Made by a program: the position numbers and the translations under genes
Notes under the pieces: model-generated
What the model saw: the letters and a program-made list of their open reading frames with translations, nothing else
Database searches by the model: none
What the model was told of the DNA's origin: nothing
Source of the DNA: Anaerolineae bacterium
Lineage (GTDB): Bacteria > Chloroflexota > Anaerolineae > Anaerolineales > Villigracilaceae
DNA length: 48,255 nucleotides
Direction: 5' to 3'
Assembly (NCBI GenBank): GCA_018648605.1
Contig: JABGQU010000004.1
Coordinates: 1 to 48,255, forward strand
Shown here: in pieces, positions 7,759-15,506 of the stretch
How positions within the stretch are numbered: position 1 is the first letter of the stretch
Layout of the letters: the number at the start of each line of letters is the position of its first letter

Positions 7759-8784
7759 CTACCAAAAGACTTCTCGTTTCGCACGCCGTAAAATCCACAA
7801 GAAAAAAGGTGCGCCCGCCAAGGCCGTGACAATGCCAACCGGCAGAGTCGATGGGGCGATCAATATCCGCGCCAGCATATCCGAGAAGAGCAGCAGACTG
7901 CCGCCTGCCAGCATAGAGAGGGGAAGTAGGCGTTTATAGTCCGCGCCCCACAGGATGCGTAGAATATGCGGCACGATCAATCCAACAAAACCGATCACGC
8001 CCGAGAAAGCGACCGCGACCGCCGTTGTGAGCGAGGCGACAATAATCACAAATATCTTTGCGCGGCGGATGTCCAGTCCCATTTGTTGGGCTTCTTCTTC
8101 GCCAAATTGGAGCACGTTTAGAATATGCCCCGAAAAGGTCAGCAATCCCATCCCGACCAGCATATAGGGCAGTACAGCCAAAACAGGTTGCCAGCCTGCT
8201 ATGGGCGAGCCGCCCAGCAAAAAGGTGATCGCGCGGTGAATTTGTAGATCGGTGCCCAGCATTAGTGTAGATGTTAGGGCAGAGGCAAATGCGCCCACTG
8301 CCACGCCTGCCAGGATGAGGGTAGTTAGCGGAACCATGCCATTTACCCGTGCTAGATTGTAGACCAGAAGCACGGTCAGGATCGCGCCCGTAAACGCGCC
8401 GATCGGGATCAGATACAAACCTAACTGTCCACTGATCCCGTTGAGGGTCATCATTAACACAGCACCTAATCCCGCCCCCGATGCGACGCCGATCAGATAT
8501 GGGTCGGCGAGGGGGTTGCGGAATAAGCCTTGATAAGCGGCGCCGCTACTGGCGAGGGCTGCGCCCGTCAGCGCGACGAGCAAGGTATGCGGCAGACGCA
8601 GGGAAAGAATGATCGCCTCGTGAGCAGTTGACCAGTCGGCGAGCAGATGGACGAAGGGCAATTGCCCCGCCAAAATACGCAGGATGGTTTGTGGTGGAAT
8701 CCAAACTGCGCCCAGCGCGATGCTAAACAGCAATGCGCCGAGGAGCAGCAGGGTGTTGAATAGGTAGGGGTGACGACGAATCAT
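7759..8784 (-). CDS. btuC: Vitamin B12 ABC transporter permease
   Basis: This is a 341-aa FecCD/BtuC-type permease, hydrophobic over its whole length with about ten membrane helices. Family hallmarks include GAALASSGAAYQGLFRNPLA near residues 75-94, YLIGVASGAGLGA, and LPVGIVTALAGAPFFLWIL close to the C-terminus. The length fits the family. It forms the inner-membrane channel with the ATPase encoded directly downstream. A palindromic repeat (8796-8872) separates it from the substrate-binding protein gene, as often seen where the binding protein must be made in excess. Specificity for cobalamin rests on the riboswitch. Confidence 0.88.
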   Translation of the reverse strand: MIRRHPYLFNTLLLLGALLFSIALGAVWIPPQTILRILAGQLPFVHLLADWSTAHEAIILSLRLPHTLLVALTGAALASSGAAYQGLFRNPLADPYLIGVASGAGLGAVLMMTLNGISGQLGLYLIPIGAFTGAILTVLLVYNLARVNGMVPLTTLILAGVAVGAFASALTSTLMLGTDLQIHRAITFLLGGSPIAGWQPVLAVLPYMLVGMGLLTFSGHILNVLQFGEEEAQQMGLDIRRAKIFVIIVASLTTAVAVAFSGVIGFVGLIVPHILRILWGADYKRLLPLSMLAGGSLLLFSDMLARILIAPSTLPVGIVTALAGAPFFLWILRRAKREVFW

Positions 8785-8795
8785 AAGGTTGATTC

Positions 8796-8872
8796 GTCAT
8801 TGCGAGGGAGCGAAACAATTTCCACGATAGTGTGGGAGACTGCCACGTGGCTATCGCCCTCCTCGCAGTGAC
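8796..8872. repeat. Palindromic repeat (family D) between btuF and btuC
   Basis: GTCATTGCGAGG at one end and CCTCGCAGTGAC at the other form a nearly perfect terminal palindrome. Same family as 12736-12817. Transcribed as a large hairpin between a binding-protein gene and its permease gene. Confidence 0.8.
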
Positions 8873-8882
8873 GTAATTTACT

Positions 8883-9821
8883 TTACTCCCAAATGCCAGG
8901 ATGCAGAAGTTTGGCAGTCTCTTCCAATCCATCCACAAGGCGTGGACCGGGGACGCTCAGGATATTCGGATCGATGCTGTATATAGCGCCCTCTTGCACG
9001 GCGATGATCGCATCCCAACCGGCGCGCTCGGCGACGCTTTCGGGCGTGACGCCATATAGAGCATCTCCCAGCAAAATGATCTGCGGGTTGACAGCGATCA
9101 ACTGCTCGGCGCTGATCTGTGTATAGTCGCCTTGCAATTCGGATGCAGCGTTTAAACCACCTGCGGTGTTGATGATGTAATCAATGAAAGTGCCGGAACC
9201 GGTTGTCCACGGGTTGGCGGGATCAGTGGCATCCAGTTCGTAGAAGACAGTTGGCATATATGAAAGTGGCATGATCTTTCCTTGAACAGCCTTGACGCGC
9301 GCATCAAGATCGGCGACGAGGGTTTCTGTCTCGTCTATATGACCGGTCAATGCGCCAAAATCGCGCAGGTTCTCCCAGAGTTCTTCGTAAGTGGTCGGGT
9401 TTGCCTGCCAGTAGACTTGTAGACCAAGTTCTTGTAAGGCAGCTACTTGTTCGGCGGAGATGATCTCGGCAGCGACGACCAGGTCAGGCTCTAGGGCGAG
9501 GATCGCTTCGGTGGGCAGGTCGCCCCAGAGAGAGCCGATGCTGGGCAGTGCGAGGGCTTCTTCGGGATAGAGCGACATATCTTCGCGCCCAATGAGCTGC
9601 TCCCCAGCACTGATTGCGAAGAGTGTTTCGGTCGTGGATGCAGAGATGGACAAAATGGCTTGCGGGTATTCGCTAAACTCAAGTTTATTGCCCATATCAT
9701 CGCTGAAGAACATCATTTCAGGAGCAGGTGCCTCCACAGCCGGAGCGTTTTCGGGAGCGCAGGCTCCCAGCAGAAGGGCGAGACTGAGCATGGTCAGGAT
9801 AAAAAAAATGGTCTTTTTCAT
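8883..9821 (-). CDS. btuF: Vitamin B12-binding lipoprotein
   Basis: This is a 312-aa periplasmic-binding protein of the helical-backbone class (BtuF/FecB). A lipoprotein signal peptide ends in LLGAC (lipidated Cys about 21). The first lobe begins with PQAILSISASTTETLFAI and the second has PQIILLGDALYGV. It should capture cobalamin outside the membrane and deliver it to the BtuC/BtuD pair encoded downstream. The start has GGAG nine bases upstream. First gene of the operon, about 145 bases after the cobalamin riboswitch aptamer. Without the riboswitch one could only say siderophore/cobalamin-type. Confidence 0.87.
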   Translation of the reverse strand: MKKTIFFILTMLSLALLLGACAPENAPAVEAPAPEMMFFSDDMGNKLEFSEYPQAILSISASTTETLFAISAGEQLIGREDMSLYPEEALALPSIGSLWGDLPTEAILALEPDLVVAAEIISAEQVAALQELGLQVYWQANPTTYEELWENLRDFGALTGHIDETETLVADLDARVKAVQGKIMPLSYMPTVFYELDATDPANPWTTGSGTFIDYIINTAGGLNAASELQGDYTQISAEQLIAVNPQIILLGDALYGVTPESVAERAGWDAIIAVQEGAIYSIDPNILSVPGPRLVDGLEETAKLLHPGIWE

Positions 9822-9874
9822 AAGATTGAATTTTCTCCATTGATCGAAAAATAGTATCTAGTGTATTTGTACGC

Positions 9875-9915
9875 CAGAATCAAAATCCCCTGTACGAAGG
9901 CAGGGGAGGGGTTTA
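9875..9915 (-). terminator. Expression-platform terminator of the cobalamin riboswitch
   Basis: On the minus strand TCCCCTG and CAGGGGA form a stem with an eight-base loop, followed by TTTTGATT. The CCCTCC arm could alternatively pair with an upstream GGAGG, giving an antiterminator. The T-run is short, so the mechanism is uncertain. Confidence 0.45.
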
Positions 9916-9965
9916 TGAGAATACTTGTCTTTGTTCCACCTCCTTTCCGCGAGTTTTGTGGAAAC

Positions 9966-10107
9966 CAAATAAGGCGGGCGACCTGGCTTGGTTCGTTCGA
10001 GGAAACGAACCCTACAGTTGCGCGACAGCACCGGACTTCGTTACTTGTGGAAACGTCACCGGTTTCGCCATTAAACCTTCCCTTTCAGGAGATAGGTACC
10101 TTATTTG
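9966..10107 (-). promoter_or_regulatory. Cobalamin riboswitch (B12 element) for btuFCD
   Basis: Read on the minus strand, the closing P1 stem is a perfect 9-bp pair (CAAATAAGG with CCTTATTTG). Inside lie GAAAGGGAA, CCGGTGACGTTTCC, a GTCCGGTGCTGTCGCGC-ACTGTAG segment and the B12-box-like AAGCCAGGTCGCCCGCC near the 3' end. These match the conserved core of cobalamin riboswitches. It is positioned in the leader of btuF, so B12 should turn the transporter off. Confidence 0.85.
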
Positions 10108-10347
10108 AATCTGGCTAAATTGCTAAGGTGCTACTTGCTGATTTGAATTGTACAACAGTTTTTGAGATTTATGGAGGAGCTTTCGAATTAAAAATATGAT
10201 ACAGGGTGGATTTTAATCAGATTCTCACCTTTTGATAATATGATAAGCATGTCTAATGGGTTGTATGAACTTGATATTCATTGGTAGAAAGAGTCAGGCA
10301 ACTCTCATATTTATCGGTGTTGCATATTGCGCATTGTTTTTACGTTC
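10108..10347. other. Spacer between the riboswitch and the selenoprotein gene
   Basis: An AT-rich stretch with no credible gene. It must hold the leftward promoter of the btu leader and the rightward promoter of the redoxin gene. A minus-strand TACAAT at about 10149-10154 is a possible -10 for the former. No convincing -35 is seen for either. Confidence 0.35.
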
Positions 10348-10357
10348 AGGAGATCGT

Positions 10358-10921
10358 ATGTTACGAAAAAAGATGTATTTTATTGTACTAGTAACTTTAT
10401 TAGCCGTATTTCTTACAGCCTGTGCTTCGGAAGAAGCACAGGCTAGCCCATTGATCGGTGCAGTAGCGCCTGACTTCACACTGGATGATGCAATCGGAAG
10501 CCAGACGTCTCTCAGTGATTTTTCTGGCGAACCTGTCTTGTTATTTTTCCACATGGCGGTTGGCTGACCGCCTTGTATGCAGCAGATCGTGGATCTGCAA
10601 AATAGTTCTAGTTTCCAAGCTCTTAATGTTCAAGTAATCAGCATTGCACGTGATAGCGTTGCAGAGCAAGCTCCTGAATCTCAATCATTAGGAATCACCA
10701 ACGTGCCGATGCTCTCTGATCCAGATTTACAAGTTGCAGCAGCTTATGATGTCCTTCAATGGGCAATTGATAATGGTGAACCAAGCCATACATTTATTTT
10801 AGTTGATGCAGAAGGAAAAATTCGCTGGATCAAAGATTATGGTGCGCCAGACAACCCTGATCGTACAATGTATGTTGAAGTGAACGAATTGGTTGATCAC
10901 GTAGAAAACAACTTGCCTTAG
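10358..10921 (+). CDS. Thioredoxin-like redoxin lipoprotein, probable selenoprotein (UGA = Sec70)
   Basis: Two frames separated by one in-frame UGA (10565-10567) join into one 187-aa redoxin. The first part has a lipoprotein signal (LTAC, Cys22), the peroxiredoxin/TlpA-type opening APDFTLDDA, and FFHMAVG. UGA then lies at the first position of a CxxC-type motif, giving U-P-P-C. The second part continues the fold with VQVISIARDS, PMLSDPDLQVAAAYDV and HTFILVDAEGKIRWIKDYG. A perfect hairpin at 10582-10598 fits a bacterial SECIS. AGGAG lies five bases before the ATG. It is probably an outward-facing thiol/selenol redox enzyme. A frame-inactivating mutation is the alternative, but intact coding after the UGA argues against it. 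Selenocysteine genes are not in the window. Confidence 0.8.
10582..10598 (+). promoter_or_regulatory. Bacterial SECIS element candidate
   Basis: GCAGATC-GTG-GATCTGC is a perfect 7-bp stem with a three-base loop starting with G. The loop begins 22 bases after the UGA, within the spacing known for bacterial SECIS hairpins, which must lie inside the coding region just after the UGA. Confidence 0.75.
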
Positions 10922-10942
10922 AAAAAAATATTTCCCCTATAA

Positions 10943-10977
10943 AAAAGAGACCTGTTGAAAAAAAGCAGGTCTCTTTT
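10943..10977. terminator. Bidirectional rho-independent terminator
   Basis: AAAAGAGACCTG and CAGGTCTCTTTT form a 12-bp stem with an 11-base loop. It ends the redoxin transcript, and on the other strand probably the lone pstB. Confidence 0.85.
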
Positions 10978-10994
10978 TATATACGTTTAGTGTT

Positions 10995-11762
10995 TTACCC
11001 CATCCGCCCGGTGATATAGGCTTCAGTTAGTTCTTCTTTCGGGCGAGTAAATATCTCGGTCGTATCGTTGAATTCGATTAATTCCCCCAACCAGAAGAGA
11101 CCGGTAAAGTCGGAAACACGTGCTGCCTGCTGCATATTATGCGTGACGATGACGATGGTGTAGTCTTCTTTTAATTCAGCGATCAAGTCCTCGACATGCC
11201 CCGTTGCAATGGGGTCAAGCGCGGAGGTAGACTCATCCATCAAAATTACTTCGGGCTGCACGGCGATGACACGCGCAATGCAGAGACGTTGCTGTTGCCC
11301 TAGCGAGAGACTGAGCGCCCCTTGCTTTAGATCATCTTTGACATCATCCCAGAGTGCGGCTTTACGCAGACTTTCTTCGACGGTTTTTTCTAATGAAGAT
11401 TTGTCTTCAGCGAGACCCAATACGCGCGGGCCAAAGGCTACGTTATCAAAAATCGATTGCGGGAAGGGATTGGGCGTCTGGAAAACCATCCCTACTCGTT
11501 GACGGAGTTCTACCACATCAGTTTCAGCTGTGTAGATATCTTCGCCGTGTAGACGGATACTGCCTTCCACACGCGTACCGGAGATTGTGTCGTTCATCCG
11601 ATTCAGGCAACGCAGATAAGTCGATTTTCCACAGCCGGAGGGTCCGATCAGGGCGGTCACTTTGCGGGGCATGATGTCCATATTGATATTGGACAGCGCT
11701 CGCTTTTCCCCGTAGTAGAAGTTGAGTTTTTCTATAGAATAAACTGGCTCGATATTTGTCAT
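10995..11762 (-). CDS. pstB: Phosphate ABC transporter ATPase (stand-alone copy)
   Basis: This is a 255-aa PstB: Walker [11 protein letters not shown]-loop [15 protein letters not shown], signature LSLGQQQRL, Walker [14 protein letters not shown] and H-loop [10 protein letters not shown] are all canonical. It energises high-affinity phosphate import through PstC/PstA. The gene is divergent from pstS rather than inside the pst operon, which has its own pstB2. Because pstB2 lacks the Q-loop glutamine, this copy may be the fully active ATPase. No Shine-Dalgarno is visible. A -10-like TAAAAT (minus strand, 11774-11769) lies six bases before the ATG, suggesting a leaderless message. Confidence 0.93.
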   Translation of the reverse strand: MTNIEPVYSIEKLNFYYGEKRALSNINMDIMPRKVTALIGPSGCGKSTYLRCLNRMNDTISGTRVEGSIRLHGEDIYTAETDVVELRQRVGMVFQTPNPFPQSIFDNVAFGPRVLGLAEDKSSLEKTVEESLRKAALWDDVKDDLKQGALSLSLGQQQRLCIARVIAVQPEVILMDESTSALDPIATGHVEDLIAELKEDYTIVIVTHNMQQAARVSDFTGLFWLGELIEFNDTTEIFTRPKEELTEAYITGRMG

Positions 11763-11843
11763 GGCGTGATTTTACCGTAAAAAATGCGTGTTGCGTAATA
11801 TTTTTCAGGAGCGATTTGCATTATTTGGATTAAGTTTTTACGT

Positions 11844-11849
11844 TATAAT
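11844..11849 (+). promoter_or_regulatory. -10 element of pstS
   Basis: A consensus TATAAT sits eight bases before the pstS ATG, with no Shine-Dalgarno between. Transcription would start at or next to the A of the ATG. No good -35 or Pho box was recognised. Confidence 0.5.
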
Positions 11850-11857
11850 TCCGCACG

Positions 11858-12727
11858 ATGAAACGTATCCTCTTATTTACCTTCTTACTTATCTTTTTGG
11901 CCTCCTGCTCCGCTGGCGGAGAAGGTGCCGCAGACTCCCAACCCCAAACGTATATTGAAAATAAAGGCTCGGATACCATTGTCAATTTGGCGTTGGCGTG
12001 GGCGGAGCAATATCAAACGGACCACCCCGATATTCGTTTATCGGTAACAGGTGGAGGATCGGGGACCGGTATCGCATCGCTTGTTAATGGAACGGTGGAT
12101 ATCGCCAATGCATCTCGCCAGATCAAGCAGAAAGAGATCGAACTCGCATCCGAAAAAGGGATTCTGCCCGTTGAGCATATCATCGCACGAGATGCGATAG
12201 CGGTGATCGTTAATCCTGAAAATCCTGTCACTGAGCTGACTTTGCAGCAGATATCTGATATTTATAGCGGGGTCTACACCAATTGGAGTGAAGTTGGCGG
12301 CGAGGATCGGCCGATCGTGCGCCTTTCTCGTGAGACCAATTCTGGCACACATGTCTACTTTTTGGAAACCGTATTGCGTCTGGGCGATAAAGAGTCCACG
12401 ACGCTTTTTTCTACCAATACGCTCTTGCTGCCTTCATCTGAGGGCATCATCGTTGAAGTGCGCCAGAACCCGAACGCCATCGGCTACGACGGTTTAGGTT
12501 ATGTACCGCACGACCTGAAGGTGATCGCGATTGCGCCTGAAGTTGGTGACGATTATATTTTGCCTTCGGTAGAGACGGTCAACTCTGGCACTTACCCGAT
12601 TGCGCGTGATCTTTATATGTATACGAATGGCGAGCCGACTGGCGTGGTAGCAGAATACCTTGCCTGGATCATGTCTGCCGAAGCACAAGAAATTGTTAGA
12701 AAACTGGGCTTTGTGCCGATAAATTAA
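11858..12727 (+). CDS. pstS: Phosphate-binding lipoprotein
   Basis: This is a 289-aa phosphate-binding protein. A short lipoprotein signal ends in FLASC (Cys17). Ligand-binding stretches typical of PstS are visible: IENKGSDTIVNL, TGGGSGTGIASLVNGTVDIANASR, SRETNSGTHVYF. It delivers phosphate to the PstC/PstA channel encoded downstream. First gene of the rightward pst operon. A palindromic repeat follows it before pstC. The start probably lies on a leaderless message, since a TATAAT is eight bases upstream. Confidence 0.93.
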   Translation: MKRILLFTFLLIFLASCSAGGEGAADSQPQTYIENKGSDTIVNLALAWAEQYQTDHPDIRLSVTGGGSGTGIASLVNGTVDIANASRQIKQKEIELASEKGILPVEHIIARDAIAVIVNPENPVTELTLQQISDIYSGVYTNWSEVGGEDRPIVRLSRETNSGTHVYFLETVLRLGDKESTTLFSTNTLLLPSSEGIIVEVRQNPNAIGYDGLGYVPHDLKVIAIAPEVGDDYILPSVETVNSGTYPIARDLYMYTNGEPTGVVAEYLAWIMSAEAQEIVRKLGFVPIN

Positions 12728-12735
12728 ACGATTAT

Positions 12736-12817
12736 GTCACTGCGAGCCAGCTTTTTTTGCGAAGCAATCTCCTCGACAATGATGGAGACTGCTTCGCAAA
12801 AAGACGCTCGCAGTGAC
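12736..12817. repeat. Palindromic repeat (family D) between pstS and pstC
   Basis: GTCACTGCGAGC and GCTCGCAGTGAC form perfect terminal inverted repeats; TTTTTTGCGAAGCA faces TGCTTCGCAAAAA inside. As RNA it would be one long hairpin after the binding-protein gene. Confidence 0.88.
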
Positions 12818-12834
12818 GTATTTGCGGAGAACAG

Positions 12835-13731
12835 ATGGAAAAAGACCTAAACTGGCGCGAATTCCTTATTACTCGCCTTATCAAATTTTCTGGCTACTCA
12901 GCCATTATTTTCGTTTCCCTGATCTTCTTCTTCTTACTCAAAGAAGGTCTGCCCACTCTGGCCGAAGTCCCACTCGGCGATCTTTTCTCCCTGCGCTGGT
13001 ATCCTATCGAAAGCCGTTATGGCATCCTGCCGCTCATCACAGGCTCGTTGCTCGTGACGGTTGGGGCGGGATTAATTGCTGTGCCTTTCGGGATCGGGAC
13101 AGCAATCTACCTCGCTGAGATCGCCCCGCGCTGGGTGCGGAATTTGCTCAAACCCCTGGTGGAATTATTAGGCGGATTACCCTCCGTCGTGCTCGGATTT
13201 TTAGGAATTCTCATCCTCTCGCCGACACTCCGCGTGACCCTGAACTTGCCAACTGGCTTAACAGCATTAACCGGGTCCCTGCTCTTGGGTGGGATCGCCA
13301 TCCCGACCGTTGTCTCGATATCCGAAGACGCACTGGATGCCGTTCCAAAATCCTACCGTGACGCAGCACTCGCCCTCGGCGCAACCCGCTGGCAAACGAT
13401 CTGGCGAGTCACATTACCTGCCGCCCGTTCTGGCGTCTTAACCGCCGTCATGCTCGGTGTCGGGCGCTCCATCGGCGAAACGATGACCGTGATGATGGTC
13501 ACCGGTAACGCGCCCGTCCTGGCTACCGGCCTTGCAGATTTATTCTCTCCTGTCCGCACAATGACAGCTACTATTGCCGCCGAAATGGGCGAAGTGGCAA
13601 ACGCGAGTACCCATTATCATGTGCTCTTCTTTATCGGCATGGTCTTATTCCTGATCTCGCTCTTTGTTAATGTCACTGCTTCAGCAATTGTTTTCCGACA
13701 GAAGAAACGCGCGGAACGGATTTTGTCATAA
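12835..13731 (+). CDS. pstC: Phosphate ABC transporter permease PstC
   Basis: This is a 298-aa permease with six membrane helices. The BPD-transport EAA loop is visible as DALDAVPKSYRDAALALGATRWQTIWRVTLPAA (about residues 166-198), the contact site for the PstB ATPase. GRSIGETMTVMMVTGNAP is typical of PstC. GGAG lies five bases before the ATG. It forms the membrane channel with PstA. A short repeat (13734-13785) separates it from pstA. Confidence 0.92.
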   Translation: MEKDLNWREFLITRLIKFSGYSAIIFVSLIFFFLLKEGLPTLAEVPLGDLFSLRWYPIESRYGILPLITGSLLVTVGAGLIAVPFGIGTAIYLAEIAPRWVRNLLKPLVELLGGLPSVVLGFLGILILSPTLRVTLNLPTGLTALTGSLLLGGIAIPTVVSISEDALDAVPKSYRDAALALGATRWQTIWRVTLPAARSGVLTAVMLGVGRSIGETMTVMMVTGNAPVLATGLADLFSPVRTMTATIAAEMGEVANASTHYHVLFFIGMVLFLISLFVNVTASAIVFRQKKRAERILS

Positions 13732-13733
13732 TT

Positions 13734-13785
13734 CTGTAGGGGTGTGGTCTCCACGCCCAGGGCGAGAGAACGTCGCTCCTACACA
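13734..13785. repeat. Short palindromic repeat (family C) between pstC and pstA
   Basis: GTAGGGGTGTGG at the left faces CGCTCCTAC at the right, with a GGTCTCCACGCC core. A related shorter copy (GTAAGGGTGGGTCTCAGACCC) is at 14669-14692. Confidence 0.5.
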
Positions 13786-13796
13786 ACTATAACCTT

Positions 13797-14660
13797 ATGA
13801 ATAATTTTTTCACAAAAAACCGAGAACTCACCGAAAAATTGGGATTCTCCCTCCTAACCTTGATGACCTTGTTGACCGTTATCCCCATCATCGGGACGGT
13901 CATCTATATCATTGTGCAGGGTGCGCCTGCTATGTCTTGGGAATTCATCACGGGTTTTCCTCGAGACGGGATGCGTGAGGGCGGCATTCTCCCCGCCATT
14001 ATTGGAACATTCTACTTAACCCTTGGCACTGCTATTTTCTCCGTGCCACTTGGGATAGCGGCTGCAATTTATCTTTCTGAGTACGCCCCCGATAACCGCG
14101 CTACCCGTTTAGTTCGCTTGGCGATCATCAATTTGGCAGGTATCCCCTCTGTCGTTTATGGTCTCTTCGGGTTGGGGCTTTTCGTCCTCTTTCTGAAATT
14201 TGGAACGAGTATGCTCTCTGCCTCTTTAACTCTTTCCATTATGACCTTGCCGGTTATCATCAGCACCGCTGAAGAAGCCTTGCGAGCTGTGCCTCAATCT
14301 TTCCGTACCGTCAGCATCTCTCTTGGCGGTACACGTTGGCAAACCATCCGCCGCACCGTTTTACCAGAAGCTTTGCCCGGTATTATCACAGGCGTTATTC
14401 TTGGACTCGAGCGTGCCGCAGGTGAAACTGCACCGATTCTCTTCACAGGTGCCGCCTTCTTCTTGCCGCGTCTGCCCCACAGTCCCTTCGATGCGACGAT
14501 GGCATTGCCCTATCATCTTTTTGTCATCTCTACGCAAGTCCCTGAGATGCCTGTCCAAATCCAATACGGGACAGCGCTAGTCTTGCTGGTCTTCGTTCTT
14601 GGCATGAATATGATCGCTACCCTCATCCGCTCACGAGCACGAGCGAAGCGTCAGTGGTAG
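13797..14660 (+). CDS. pstA: Phosphate ABC transporter permease PstA
   Basis: This is a 287-aa permease with six membrane helices. The EAA loop is EEALRAVPQSFRTVSISLGG followed by TRWQTIRRTVLPEALPGI. ERAAGETAPILFTGAAFF is the PstA signature before the last helices. It pairs with PstC to form the phosphate channel. There is no clear Shine-Dalgarno before the ATG (CTATAACCTT precedes it), and the preceding repeat hairpin may affect translation. Confidence 0.92.
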   Translation: MNNFFTKNRELTEKLGFSLLTLMTLLTVIPIIGTVIYIIVQGAPAMSWEFITGFPRDGMREGGILPAIIGTFYLTLGTAIFSVPLGIAAAIYLSEYAPDNRATRLVRLAIINLAGIPSVVYGLFGLGLFVLFLKFGTSMLSASLTLSIMTLPVIISTAEEALRAVPQSFRTVSISLGGTRWQTIRRTVLPEALPGIITGVILGLERAAGETAPILFTGAAFFLPRLPHSPFDATMALPYHLFVISTQVPEMPVQIQYGTALVLLVFVLGMNMIATLIRSRARAKRQW

Positions 14661-14668
14661 CATATCTG

Positions 14669-14692
14669 TAAGGGTGGGTCTCAGACCCGTCT
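14669..14692. repeat. Short palindrome (family C) between pstA and pstB2
   Basis: GGGTGGGTCT and AGACCCGTCT form a compact hairpin around a CAGA centre. Same core as 13734-13785. Confidence 0.4.
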
Positions 14693-14707
14693 CTACCAAT
14701 ACTAATA

Positions 14708-15466
14708 ATGAAAAACAAAATCGTAATCGAAAATCTCACTCTCCAATACTCCGACGGGACAGAGTCCCTTAACGGAATTAGCCTGGAAATCCCCGCCAAC
14801 GCCACAACCGTGCTATTTGGTCCGGCGGGAGGTGGTAAATCATCCTTGTTGCGCTGCCTGAATCGGCTCAATGACCTGGCTGACGTCGAGAGCGTATCGG
14901 GGCGCATCCTGCTCGATGGAGAAGATATCCTCGATCTGAAAATGGATGTGACCGCACTGCGTCGCAAAGTTGGTATGGTCTTTGCCCGCCCAGTTGTCTT
15001 GCCTTTTAGTATTCGCGGCAATCTCACTTATGGTCTCGAGCTCGCAGGCGAAAAACGCAAATCGCGCCACGATGAAGCCGTCGAGCGCAGCCTGAAACTT
15101 GCCGCTCTTTGGGAAGAAGTCCACGATCGTCTTGATGACCCCGCCATCGCTCTTTCTGGTGGGCAACAGCAACGACTCTGTCTTGCGCGCTCCCTCGCTC
15201 TTGAACCAGAAGTGCTTCTGCTCGATGAGCCAACATCCGGTCTTGACCCGATCTCGACGAGCAAGGTCGAAGAGGCCCTTGACGAACTCAAAAAGCAATA
15301 TACCGTCATTCTCGTACCACATTCCGTACAGCAGGCGGCACGCACATCTGATTACGCTGCCTTTTTCCTACAAGGCAAATTGATCGAGTATGCCCCCGGT
15401 ACCGATATTTTTACTAATCCCCAGCATCAACGCACCGAAGATTATGTGACAGGGCGGTTTGGATAG
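14708..15466 (+). CDS. pstB2: Second phosphate-type ABC ATPase, atypical Q-loop
   Basis: This is a 252-aa PstB-family ATPase. Walker A (GPAGGGKSS), signature ALSGGQQQRLCLARS, Walker B (VLLLDEPTSGLDP) and the H-loop histidine (VPHSVQQAAR) are present. The Q-loop differs: PstB proteins read VFQxPNPFP, whereas this one reads VFARPVVLPFSI, so the coupling glutamine is replaced by alanine. The order pstSCAB-phoU makes it the operon's own ATPase, yet a canonical PstB is encoded divergently at 10995. The two may form a mixed dimer, or one may dominate. Length is normal for the family. Confidence 0.88.
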   Translation: MKNKIVIENLTLQYSDGTESLNGISLEIPANATTVLFGPAGGGKSSLLRCLNRLNDLADVESVSGRILLDGEDILDLKMDVTALRRKVGMVFARPVVLPFSIRGNLTYGLELAGEKRKSRHDEAVERSLKLAALWEEVHDRLDDPAIALSGGQQQRLCLARSLALEPEVLLLDEPTSGLDPISTSKVEEALDELKKQYTVILVPHSVQQAARTSDYAAFFLQGKLIEYAPGTDIFTNPQHQRTEDYVTGRFG

Positions 15467-15506
15467 AGTGCCTTTTAAAATTTCATTTTATAAAGCGAGG
15501 TAGATT

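Noticed and set aside
9861-10118. 85-aa frame upstream of the redoxin gene
   Set aside because: It runs antisense through the cobalamin riboswitch, whose RNA structure explains the sequence better.
10358-10567. Redoxin gene read as a pseudogene broken by a stop codon
   Set aside because: The UGA lies exactly in the redox motif, a SECIS-type hairpin follows, and the rest of the frame is intact, so selenocysteine fits better than decay.
11763-11843. Pho box between pstB1 and pstS
   Set aside because: No tandem 7-base direct repeats with regular spacing were seen.
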